Source: Planotetraspora silvatica (lineage in GTDB: Bacteria > Actinomycetota > Actinomycetes > Streptosporangiales > Streptosporangiaceae). Taken from it: DNA of 64,000 bases. Shown piece by piece: positions 8,301-15,830 of this stretch. The notes below the pieces were generated by a model that did not search any database, was not told the DNA's origin, and worked only from the letters and a program-made list of their open reading frames with translations. Position numbers and translations under genes: made by a program. The stretch is taken from the NCBI RefSeq assembly GCF_016863315.1, contig NZ_BOOQ01000041.1:86564-150563 (forward strand). The letters are read 5' to 3'. Position 1 is the first letter of the stretch, and each line of letters starts with the position of its first letter.

Positions 8301-10303
8301 AGGAGAACCTTCGCCACATCTGGGTTCGGGGGAACCTCTCCCGCGATCGCGTGTCGGCGCTCCGCTCCCTGGAGTTGCCCGCCCTCCTGACGCCTGTGAT
8401 CAACGGGCATCGACGGCTGCGCGGTCCGTACTCGATCGGCAGCGTCATTTTGCGCGAGCTTGTGCCGGTCGCATTGGAGCGTTCCCCTGACCTGGTGGCA
8501 CGACACGACATCGAGATCCGCGCCGCCGCGCCGGATCTGCGGCACCTGGTGCCCCCACGGCGGGAGCCCATCGAGGCCCGCCTGCCGGAGAACGAGCGGA
8601 TCCTCGTGCCGGCCCCGCGCCGGACGTTGCGCATCGCCAACGGGCTCGCCGAGTTCATCCGCGACTGCCTGCCCGGCCCGCGCGCACTGGTCGTGGACAA
8701 CCTCCATCAGGCGGATCCCACCGACCGCGAACTGCTGACCGTGCTGGCGCGTCGGGTGGGGCGGCTCACCCTCGTGGTGGGCTCCCCGGAGCGGCCGTTC
8801 AGCGGGTCGGGCGAACCGGTCGTCGTCGACGCCGCCGCCCAGGAGGGCGACGCCGGCGGCTCACCCGAGGACTACGTGATCTCGGACGGCACCTCCGACG
8901 ACTCCCCGGCCTATCAGGCGTATCTCGCCCTCTCCCCGGACGAACGGGCGAACCTGCATGATCGGCGGGCCGCCGAGCTGACCGGCGAGTTCGCGCTGGG
9001 GGCCGTGCCGTACCACCTGGAGCACGGCAGCGACCCCGAGGCCGCGGTGCGGGCCTTGTGGAAGGCCGTGGACCACTGCATCACCGAGGGGTTCCTGGAC
9101 GCCGTGGCCGAACTGGGCCCGCGTGGCCTGCGCCTCGCCGAGAGCGGCTCCGATCTCTGGTGGCGGTTCACGCAGCGCACGGCGACCGCGCTGGGCGGAC
9201 TGGGCCGCCGTGAGCGGGCCCTGGACCTCTACGAGCAGGCGCGGCGCGAGAGCATGGACCCGGTCGTCCACGCGGCCTCCGCGTACGGCACGGCCATGCT
9301 GGACGCCCGCCATCCCGACCCGGAGAAGCGGGATCTGGGCCGGGCCACCGGCTGGATCAACGAGGCTGTGGCGATCTCCACACTGCTGCCCGACCGGCGT
9401 GAACGGGCCTTCAAGCTCGGGTTCGACCAGAACGGCCGTGCGCTGATCGAGCTCCGGCAGGGCCGGGTCGCGTCCGCTCTCCATCTCGTGGAGTCGGCGA
9501 TCGACCTCGCGGAGCGCGACCTGCCCGAGGGCGCGCACCCGGTACATCGCATGGTCCTGTTCGCCAATCGCGCGCAGTTGCTCGCGCGGACCGGCCGGGC
9601 CAAGGACGCGCTGCGCGATCTCGACCGGGCCATCGCCATCGATCCCTGCTTCCCCGACCACTACCTCGACCGGGGCAACCTGCTACTGGAGCTCGGCCGC
9701 CCGGACGACGCGCTGGCCGACTACGAGACCGCGATGCGGGTGAGCCCGCCGCTGCCCGAGGCGTACTACAACCGGGCCGAGCTGCGCCTGGCGGCCGGCG
9801 ACCTGGAAGCGGCAAGGGCCGACCTCGATCACGTGCTGGAGCTGGACCCGGGCTACCTCAACGCGTACGTGAACCGCGCCGGGATCCTGGAGATGCTGGG
9901 CGAGCACGACGCGGCTCGCGGGGACGTGGCGGCGGGACTGGCCCTCGACCCCGGGAATGCCCACCTGCACGGCGTCCTCGGCCAGCTGGAGACGGCGGCC
10001 GGCCGGTTCGCGGATGCCAGGAAGGCGTTCGACGTGGCGGTGGAGGCCGATCCCGGCCTGGCGTCGGCCTGGGCCAACCGGGCCATCCTGCGTTACGAGA
10101 GCGGGGACGCGGCCGGCGCCGTCGACGATCTCACCCGGGCGATCGAGCTGGGGGACGATTCCGCGCTCTACTTCAACCGGGCCACCGCCCTGGACGCCCT
10201 GGGACGTGCGCAGGAGGCCGGGCTCGACCTGCGCCGGGCCCGTGATCTCGCGCCGGACGACCCCGACATCCGGGAGGCGCTCGAACGGCACGCGGCCGGC
10301 TGA
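8297..10303 (+). CDS. TPR protein with degenerate STAND-like N-terminus
   Basis: A 668-aa cytoplasmic protein. Residues 1-165 look like the NTPase core of LuxR-type STAND proteins: ALVVDNLHQADPTDRELL (about 129-147) matches a Walker B region. The expected glycine-rich Walker A with GKT/S is absent; the spot reads NGHRRLRGPYSIGS, so it probably does not hydrolyse ATP. Residues about 415-665 contain seven to eight TPRs, for example PDHYLDRGNLLLELGRPDDA and PEAYYNRAELRLAAGDLEAA. TPR arrays bind peptides or partner proteins. The GTG start lies inside the stop of the 24-residue peptide gene, and AAGGGG precedes it. There is no catalytic domain, so it is likely a scaffold, sensor or peptide-binding protein. 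Confidence 0.82.
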   Translation: MKENLRHIWVRGNLSRDRVSALRSLELPALLTPVINGHRRLRGPYSIGSVILRELVPVALERSPDLVARHDIEIRAAAPDLRHLVPPRREPIEARLPENERILVPAPRRTLRIANGLAEFIRDCLPGPRALVVDNLHQADPTDRELLTVLARRVGRLTLVVGSPERPFSGSGEPVVVDAAAQEGDAGGSPEDYVISDGTSDDSPAYQAYLALSPDERANLHDRRAAELTGEFALGAVPYHLEHGSDPEAAVRALWKAVDHCITEGFLDAVAELGPRGLRLAESGSDLWWRFTQRTATALGGLGRRERALDLYEQARRESMDPVVHAASAYGTAMLDARHPDPEKRDLGRATGWINEAVAISTLLPDRRERAFKLGFDQNGRALIELRQGRVASALHLVESAIDLAERDLPEGAHPVHRMVLFANRAQLLARTGRAKDALRDLDRAIAIDPCFPDHYLDRGNLLLELGRPDDALADYETAMRVSPPLPEAYYNRAELRLAAGDLEAARADLDHVLELDPGYLNAYVNRAGILEMLGEHDAARGDVAAGLALDPGNAHLHGVLGQLETAAGRFADARKAFDVAVEADPGLASAWANRAILRYESGDAAGAVDDLTRAIELGDDSALYFNRATALDALGRAQEAGLDLRRARDLAPDDPDIREALERHAAG

Positions 10304-10350
10304 TCGGGTGTCGGACCAAGGTCGCCCCCGGCCGTCGCAGGCGGTACCCC

Positions 10351-10356
10351 TAGGCT
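10351..10356 (+). promoter_or_regulatory. -10 box upstream of purU
   Basis: TAGGCT placed about 40 nt ahead of the purU start. It is a good match to the actinobacterial housekeeping -10 consensus. Confidence 0.45.
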
Positions 10357-10395
10357 GGGTCGAGTCGTAACGCACCCCTCGCCGAGGACCAATGT

Positions 10396-11244
10396 ATGAG
10401 TGCTGAGTATGTGCTGACCCTGTCCTGCCCGGACCGTCCCGGAGTGGTCGCCGCCGTCTCCGGGATCCTGGCGGGGCATGACTGCAATATCACCGAGAGC
10501 CAGCAGTTCGGCGACCCGATCGCGCACCGCTTCTTCATGCGCGTGCAGTTCGTCAGCGGGCTGGGGCTCGACGAGCTCCGTACGGCTTTCGCCGTGCTCA
10601 TTCCGGAGTTCGGTATGGAGCTTCAGCTGTTCGACCGAGCCGTGAAGACGCGGGCGCTCGTGCTGGTCAGCAAGTTCGACCACTGCCTCAACGATCTTCT
10701 TTACCGGGTGCGCTCCGGCCTGCTGGCCGTCGACATCGTCGGTGTGGCCTCCAACCACCCCGACCTGCGGCCGCTGACCCAGTCGTACGGAGTCGACTAC
10801 CACCACCTCCCGGTCACGCCCGACACCCGGGCGAAGCAGGAGGCCGAGATCCTCACCCTGGTCGACCACTACCAGGCCGACGTGGTCGTGCTCGCCCGCT
10901 ACATGCAGGTGCTGTCCGACGACGTGTGCGCGAAGCTCGCCGGGCGGATGATCAACATCCACCACTCGTTCCTGCCGTCGTTCAAGGGCGCCAAGCCGTA
11001 CCACCAGGCGCACTCGCGCGGGGTCAAGCTGATCGGCGCGACCGCGCACTACGTGACCACGGACCTCGACGAGGGGCCGATCATCGAGCAGGAGGTCGCC
11101 CGGGTGAACCACACGCATTCCCCGGACGACCTGGTCGCGCTGGGCCGTGACGTCGAGAGCCGGGCCCTGGCCCGGGCCGTCGGCTGGCACGCGGAGCACC
11201 GCGTGCTGCTCGACGGCCACAAGACGGTCATCTTCCCGCGCTGA
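10396..11244 (+). CDS. purU: Formyltetrahydrofolate deformylase
   Basis: A 282-aa enzyme that hydrolyses 10-formyl-tetrahydrofolate to formate and THF, balancing one-carbon pools and supplying formate for purine synthesis. Residues 1-80 are an ACT domain (VLTLSCPDRPGVVAAVSGIL, NITESQQFGD). The rest is the formyltransferase fold with the catalytic Asn-His pair in INIHHSFLPSF and the Asp in ATAHYVTTDLDEGPIIEQ. Start ATG 10396 has a GAGGA site 7 nt upstream. The 3' end overlaps the convergent prolyl oligopeptidase gene by 17 nt. Confidence 0.95.
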   Translation: MSAEYVLTLSCPDRPGVVAAVSGILAGHDCNITESQQFGDPIAHRFFMRVQFVSGLGLDELRTAFAVLIPEFGMELQLFDRAVKTRALVLVSKFDHCLNDLLYRVRSGLLAVDIVGVASNHPDLRPLTQSYGVDYHHLPVTPDTRAKQEAEILTLVDHYQADVVVLARYMQVLSDDVCAKLAGRMINIHHSFLPSFKGAKPYHQAHSRGVKLIGATAHYVTTDLDEGPIIEQEVARVNHTHSPDDLVALGRDVESRALARAVGWHAEHRVLLDGHKTVIFPR

Positions 11245-13300
11245 CCTCCAGGCCCGTGTGACGGGCCAGGAAGGCGAGCTGGTCGGCCGCGAGCTCCACG
11301 GACTTGCTCACGGCACGGGCGCCGTGGCCGACCTCGGTCTCGTTGCGCAGGAGGATCGGGCGGTCCCCGGCCTGGGCGTGCTGGAGGGCCGCCGCCGTCT
11401 TCCAGGCGTGCAGCGGGTGCACCCGCGTGTCCGAGCCGAAGACGGTGAACAACGTGGCCGGGTAGGACACGCCCTCGCGGATGCGGTGGTAGGGCGAGTA
11501 GCCCCACAACCAGCCGAACTCCTCGGGGACGTCGGCCGAGCCGTACTCGACGTTCCAGGTCGCGCCGAGGCCGAACTTCTCGTAGCGGATCATGTCGAGC
11601 AGCGGGGCGGAGCACACCACCGCCGCGTACAGGTCGGGCCGCTGGGTCAGGGCCGCGCCCACGAGGAGGCCCCCGTTGGAGCCGCCGGAGATCGCGAGCC
11701 GGTCGGAGCTGGTCACGCCCGTCTCGATCAGATGCTCGGCCGCCGCGTGGAGATCGTCGAAGACGTTCTGCTTGTTGCCGAGCATGCCCGCGCGATGCCA
11801 GCGCTCGCCCTCCTCGCCGCCGCCGCGAAGCTGCGCGATGGCGTAGACGCCGCCGGCCTCGACCCAGGCCAGCGTCGACGCGGAGAACCCGGGGGTCATC
11901 GAGATGCCGAAGCCGCCGTAGCCGTACAGGATGGTGGGCCGGGGCCCCGAGCCCTCACGGGAGACGACGAGCATGTGGACCTCGGTGCCGTCCTTGGAGC
12001 GGTAGACGACCTGCTCCGTGCGCACCTGCGGCACCTCGACGGCGCCGGGCGGAGCCTCCCAGAGGGTGGTCTCGCCGGTCAGCACGTCGAACCGGTGGAC
12101 GGCCGTGGGGGTGACGTTGTCCGTGTAGCTGAACCAGGCCTCGTGGCCGCCTTCGGGGCGCTCGACGATTCCGCCGATGGAGCCCAGCCCGGGCACCGGG
12201 ACCTGTCCGACCCGGTCGCCGCTCTCCAGGGCGTGGATGGAGATCTCGGAGATCGCGTGCCTGGTCCAGCCGACGAGCATGACGGGCTCGGCCGCCTCGT
12301 CGAGGATGGCGAAGTCGGACAGCACGGCCTCGTCGTCCTCGGGGACCAGATCCCGCCAGTGCTCGCGGGTGGGCGTCTCCGGTGAGGTGACGCAGATCCT
12401 GCCGCGCGGGGCGTCGAGGTCGGTGAAGACGTAGAGCCTGCCGTCCCTGCCGAACAGCAGCCCGGTCTGGGCGTCCACATCCTGCTGGACGGTGACCAGT
12501 TCCGGGGCCTCGGCCGGCGACGCCTCCAGGTCGGCCACCCACAGGTCGTTGCGCGGAGCCGTGCCGCGTGACGCGGAGATCGACAGCCACCGGCCGTCAC
12601 GGGAGACCGAGGCACCGTAGTAGTTGGTCTTCTCCAGGCCGTCACCGAAGATCATCACGTCGTCGTCGGGCGACTGCCCGACCTTGTGGAGGTAGACGCG
12701 GCGGTGGAACTGCTCCTCGCCTTCGGGAACGGCGGAGGGGGCCAGCCTGCGGACGTAGTAGAACGCCTCGCCTCCGGGAAGCCAGGCGATGGGGGAGTAG
12801 CGGCACCGGTCGATCGGGCCCTCGATGACCGTCCCGTCGGCGACGTCGATCACATAGAGCATCGACTCCTCGTCGCCGCCCACCGAGATCTGGTAGGCCA
12901 GCCGGTCGCCCTCCTTGTCCGGCTGGTAGGCGTCCAGCGTGGTGAGGCCGGCCGGGTCGAGGACGGTGGGGTCGAGCAGCACCCGCTCGCCCCGGGCGTC
13001 GCCGACGTAGAGGACCGGATGTTCCTGATCGGGAGTCCGGCGGGTGAAGAAGCGGCGATCACCGCGCCACACGGGCGTCCCGATCGAACCCGACTTCAGC
13101 AACGCGGCGACGCGGTCGCGCAGATGGTCGCGGCCGGGAAGGTCGGTGCTCCTGAACAGCGCGTCCTGCGCGTCCAGCCATTCCTTGGTCGCCGGGTCGT
13201 CCGGGTCCTCCAGCCACCGGTACGGATCCGGGACCGGAGTCCCGTGCAGGTCGTCGACGATCTCGTCACGGTGCGCGAGCGGATGGGGCTGTCGGGTCAT
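11228..13300 (-). CDS. Prolyl oligopeptidase family serine peptidase (S9A)
   Basis: A 690-aa cytoplasmic peptidase. The N-terminal signature is PDPYRWLEDPDDPATKEWLD; a beta-propeller occupies about residues 70-400 and an alpha/beta hydrolase domain the rest. The nucleophile Ser is in AISGGSNGGLLV, the Asp region in VFGSDTRVHPLHAWK and the His in ETEVGHGARAVSK. The enzyme cleaves short peptides after proline. The start ATG is preceded by TAAAGT at a 6-nt gap, which suggests a leaderless message. There is no signal peptide. Confidence 0.93.
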   Translation of the reverse strand: MTRQPHPLAHRDEIVDDLHGTPVPDPYRWLEDPDDPATKEWLDAQDALFRSTDLPGRDHLRDRVAALLKSGSIGTPVWRGDRRFFTRRTPDQEHPVLYVGDARGERVLLDPTVLDPAGLTTLDAYQPDKEGDRLAYQISVGGDEESMLYVIDVADGTVIEGPIDRCRYSPIAWLPGGEAFYYVRRLAPSAVPEGEEQFHRRVYLHKVGQSPDDDVMIFGDGLEKTNYYGASVSRDGRWLSISASRGTAPRNDLWVADLEASPAEAPELVTVQQDVDAQTGLLFGRDGRLYVFTDLDAPRGRICVTSPETPTREHWRDLVPEDDEAVLSDFAILDEAAEPVMLVGWTRHAISEISIHALESGDRVGQVPVPGLGSIGGIVERPEGGHEAWFSYTDNVTPTAVHRFDVLTGETTLWEAPPGAVEVPQVRTEQVVYRSKDGTEVHMLVVSREGSGPRPTILYGYGGFGISMTPGFSASTLAWVEAGGVYAIAQLRGGGEEGERWHRAGMLGNKQNVFDDLHAAAEHLIETGVTSSDRLAISGGSNGGLLVGAALTQRPDLYAAVVCSAPLLDMIRYEKFGLGATWNVEYGSADVPEEFGWLWGYSPYHRIREGVSYPATLFTVFGSDTRVHPLHAWKTAAALQHAQAGDRPILLRNETEVGHGARAVSKSVELAADQLAFLARHTGLEVSAGR

Positions 13301-13306
13301 GCTCGC

Positions 13307-13312
13307 ACTTTA
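13307..13312 (-). promoter_or_regulatory. Leaderless -10 box of the prolyl oligopeptidase gene
   Basis: TAAAGT on the minus strand, 6 nt before the ATG at 13298-13300. Confidence 0.5.
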
Positions 13313-13676
13313 AAGCAGTTGGCGGCTGGGAGCGTACACACGTCCTCACTCGGCCAAGACGGGAGTAAAGGGACGTCAGTCTGGGCATAACGGGCATCAG
13401 GCGTCCCAATCGTCGACTCCCGGCCAGGTTATGGGGTGGCGGAGTGGCCGCTCTTAAGGCCACACTTTGGTGAAGGGCGGGCCGTGGTGACCATCCGCTG
13501 GACCGTCCGGCGGAGGTCCTTGTGACGGATGCATCCGGGTCCCAACCGACGGGCCCACAACCAGGGCGCACAGCCGTGCCGGTGACTGGAGTCCCCGGCT
13601 ATCCGGTGCCGACGTGTGTGACGGTCACTCCAGGCTGTTCCACGCCGACTTCTGAGATAGCTGTGGAGGCCGGCTG
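13313..13676. other. Gene-free region upstream of the HNH endonuclease gene
   Basis: About 360 nt with no supported reading frame. It includes a 7-bp inverted repeat CTGGAGT (13586-13592) and ACTCCAG (13627-13633) separated by 34 nt, which could be a leader structure or regulator site. I see no known riboswitch consensus. The final 13 nt hold the GGAGG site of the HNH gene. Confidence 0.4.
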
Positions 13677-14186
13677 ATGCGCCAAGTCCTACTTCTCAAT
13701 GCCACCTACGAGCCGCTCACCACGCTCGCCCTGCACCGGGCAGTCATCCTGGTGCTGAGGGAGAAAGCGGAGGTCGTGCATCGTGACGGGCGAGGCGCGG
13801 TGCTTCGCTCGGCCACCCGCACGCTCGACGTGCCCTCGGTGATCCGGCTACGCCGATATGTTCGAATCCCCTACCGGTCCAGGATCCCGCTCACGCGCGC
13901 CGCGCTGATGCGCCGTGACGATTTCCGCTGCGCCTACTGCGGGCAGCGGGCCGAGACCATCGACCATGTCATTCCTCGATCCAAGGGAGGCCCCCACACC
14001 TGGGAGAACTGCGTCGCTTCCTGCATGCCGTGCAATCACAGCAAGGCCGACAGACTGCTGGAGGACCTGGGGTGGACGCTTCGCGTCGCCCCGGTGGTGC
14101 CACACGGCGTCCACTGGCGGCTCATCGGCGCGCAGTTCGATGGAGACCCCCAGTGGGCGCCCTACCTGACGGAGTCCGCGGCATGA
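13677..14186 (+). CDS. HNH endonuclease family protein
   Basis: A 169-aa protein of the short actinobacterial HNH family. The first 75 residues form a conserved alpha/beta domain (MRQVLLLNATYEPLTTLALHRAVILVLR...). Residues about 80-135 are the zinc-supported HNH fold, with FRCAYCGQR and CMPCNHSKADR providing CxxC pairs and the catalytic His/Asn in ETIDHVIPRSKGG and NCVASC. It probably cleaves DNA or acts in repair; the in vivo role of this family is not established. GGAGG lies 7 nt before ATG. A GNAT gene starts 10 nt after its stop. Confidence 0.88.
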   Translation: MRQVLLLNATYEPLTTLALHRAVILVLREKAEVVHRDGRGAVLRSATRTLDVPSVIRLRRYVRIPYRSRIPLTRAALMRRDDFRCAYCGQRAETIDHVIPRSKGGPHTWENCVASCMPCNHSKADRLLEDLGWTLRVAPVVPHGVHWRLIGAQFDGDPQWAPYLTESAA

Positions 14187-14196
14187 CGATGGCCGG

Positions 14197-15012
14197 ATGA
14201 ACTGGACGTTCACCGCCGACGCAGAGGAGTACGCGGCGGCGGCGGAGCCATGGCTGCTCCGTGACCCGGTGCGCAACACGGTCCCGCTGACCGTCCTGCG
14301 CGGGTTGCGGAGCGGCCAGTTCGCGGAGGACCCGCTGATGGGCTGGCTGTCCGACGACGATTCCGTCGCCGGAGCGGTGAGCCACACCCCGCCCTACCCC
14401 CTGCTCCTCGGTGGCGTCCCGCTTGGAAGCCTGCCGTCGCTGGCTGCTGGTCTCATCGAGCTCGACCGGGCGATTCCCGGGGTCAGCGGACCGCTCGTCC
14501 TGGTGGAGGCCTTCGCCCGGGAGTGGTGGCGGCCCGAGGCGGGACGCCGTTCCGAGCGTCTCTACCGGCTCGGCTCCCTCGCGCCCTGCACCGTCCCGGG
14601 CAAGCCCCGTACGGCTGTCGCGTCCGACCTCCCGGAGGCCACGCGGTGGTTCGTCGCCTTCCAGAACGAGGCCGAGGTGGATGTCGAGGCCGACCCCACG
14701 CCGGTGGTCTCGGCCCGGATCAACCGTGAGGAGCTGATCTGGTGGGAGGACGGAGACCGGCCGGTCGCGCTCGCCGCGGTGTCCTCACCCATCGCGGGGA
14801 TGTCCCGGGTCGGGCCCGTCTACACACCGCCTGAGCTGCGACGACGGGGGTACGGCTCGGCGGTGACGCATGCGGTCACGCACAAGGCCCTCGATGACGG
14901 CGCCGCCGAGGTCCTGCTGTTCACCGACCTGGACAACCCCACCTCGAACTCGATCTACCAGAGCCTCGGCTACCGGCCGGTCGAGGACTACGCCTCGATC
15001 CGTTTCGGCTAG
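14197..15012 (+). CDS. GNAT family acetyltransferase
   Basis: A 271-aa protein with a C-terminal GNAT domain: VGPVYTPPELRRRGYGSAVTHAVTHKALDDGA is motif A, and LFTDLDNPTSNSIYQSLGYRPVEDY is the motif B region. The N-terminal half (about 130 residues) is variable and may bind substrate. The substrate is unknown. It lies 10 nt behind the HNH gene, so the two are probably translated from one message. Start ATG 14197 (MNWTFTADAEEYAAAAEPWL) has no strong SD. Confidence 0.87.
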   Translation: MNWTFTADAEEYAAAAEPWLLRDPVRNTVPLTVLRGLRSGQFAEDPLMGWLSDDDSVAGAVSHTPPYPLLLGGVPLGSLPSLAAGLIELDRAIPGVSGPLVLVEAFAREWWRPEAGRRSERLYRLGSLAPCTVPGKPRTAVASDLPEATRWFVAFQNEAEVDVEADPTPVVSARINREELIWWEDGDRPVALAAVSSPIAGMSRVGPVYTPPELRRRGYGSAVTHAVTHKALDDGAAEVLLFTDLDNPTSNSIYQSLGYRPVEDYASIRFG

Positions 15013-15026
15013 AAGCGGGCGAGCCG

Positions 15027-15032
15027 TACCCT
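15027..15032 (+). promoter_or_regulatory. Leaderless -10 box of the FmdB-type gene
   Basis: TACCCT followed by 6 nt and ATG 15039. Confidence 0.5.
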
Positions 15033-15038
15033 GAGGGC

Positions 15039-15248
15039 ATGCCGCGTTACGACTACCGCTGCCGCGCCTGCGGATCGACGTTCGAGCTCAACCGGCCCAT
15101 GGCCGAGTCCAACGCCCCGGCGGCCTGCCCGTCGGGACACGACGACACCGTGAAGCTGCTGTCCACGGTCGCGGTCACGGGCAAGGCCGCCGCCGCGCCT
15201 CGCCCCGCGTCCGGCGGAGGTTGTTGCGGCGGCGGTTGCTGCGGCTAG
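15039..15248 (+). CDS. FmdB family zinc-ribbon protein
   Basis: A 69-aa protein starting MPRYDYRCRACGSTFELNRP, the signature of the FmdB/regulatory zinc-ribbon family, with C8, C11, C30 and probably H34 as metal ligands. The tail (SGGGCCGGGCCG) is Gly/Cys-rich, as in many relatives. The function of the family is uncertain; some members are tied to amide utilisation or RNA binding. The coding end is tandemly duplicated just past the stop codon (see the repeat entry). Confidence 0.88.
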   Translation: MPRYDYRCRACGSTFELNRPMAESNAPAACPSGHDDTVKLLSTVAVTGKAAAAPRPASGGGCCGGGCCG

Positions 15249-15276
15249 CCCCGCGTCCGGCGGCGGTTGCTGCGGC
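15202..15276 (+). repeat. Tandem duplication of the FmdB gene tail
   Basis: A 29-nt segment at 15202-15230 recurs at 15248-15276 with two differences (46-bp period). The first copy encodes the Gly/Cys tail. The second begins at the TAG stop and continues out of frame. It may be a recent tail expansion that was closed off by a stop codon. Confidence 0.65.
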
Positions 15277-15291
15277 CGGCCCTGCGCGGGC

Positions 15292-15774
15292 TCAGGCCGC
15301 GGCGCGGCGCTGGAAGGGCAGGTAGCGCTCGGCCAGATGCGGCCGGGCCGGCACGTCCGTCGGTTCGACCGAGACGATCCGGTCGAACCGGAAGGCCCGG
15401 ATTCCCCGGCGCATCCGGCACCAGCCCACCAGATACCAGTAATCGCGGTGGACCAGGCAGGTCACCGGCTCGACGTCGCGGACGGTGAGCCGGCCGCCGG
15501 CATCGAGGTACTGCAGGCGGATCACCAGCCGTGCGCTGATGGCGTTCGCCACGGCCCTGGCGCGCCGGGCGACGTCGGGGGGCAGCGGCGTGGTGAGGGT
15601 CGACAGGGTGGTGGCGATGACGTCGTCGTCCAGGTCGAGGTGCTCGAACGCGTGACGGAGCCCGCGACGGGCGGTCACGGACTGTGGCCCTGCCCCCAGA
15701 TGAGCGAGGGACAGGGCCAGAGCGGCGAGTTCAGCGGTCGTCAGCGGTGCCGGGTGCCTTGTGACGTTGGCCAT
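15292..15774 (-). CDS. WYL domain protein lacking an HTH
   Basis: A 160-aa protein. Residues about 80-150 are a WYL ligand-sensing domain (VIRLQYLDAGGRLTVRDVEPVTCLVHRDYWYLVGWCRMRRGIRAFRFDRI), as at the C-terminus of YafY-type regulators. The usual N-terminal winged helix is missing; instead there is a helical stretch (LTTAELAALALSLAHLG). It could be a truncated regulator or a stand-alone ligand-binding partner. The ATG follows TATCGT by 6 nt (leaderless). It lies downstream of ilvD on the same strand with a 56-nt gap. Confidence 0.82.
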   Translation of the reverse strand: MANVTRHPAPLTTAELAALALSLAHLGAGPQSVTARRGLRHAFEHLDLDDDVIATTLSTLTTPLPPDVARRARAVANAISARLVIRLQYLDAGGRLTVRDVEPVTCLVHRDYWYLVGWCRMRRGIRAFRFDRIVSVEPTDVPARPHLAERYLPFQRRAAA

Positions 15775-15780
15775 ACCTTG

Positions 15781-15786
15781 ACGATA
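15781..15786 (-). promoter_or_regulatory. Leaderless -10 box of the WYL gene
   Basis: TATCGT on the minus strand, 6 nt before the ATG. Confidence 0.45.
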
Positions 15787-15830
15787 ACCTGCACCACCGA
15801 CATTTTTCCGAACGAATTATCGTAATCCGG

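Noticed and set aside
13301..13676. Riboswitch ahead of the HNH gene
   Set aside because: No conserved blocks of ydaO, cobalamin, TPP or SAM classes could be recognised.
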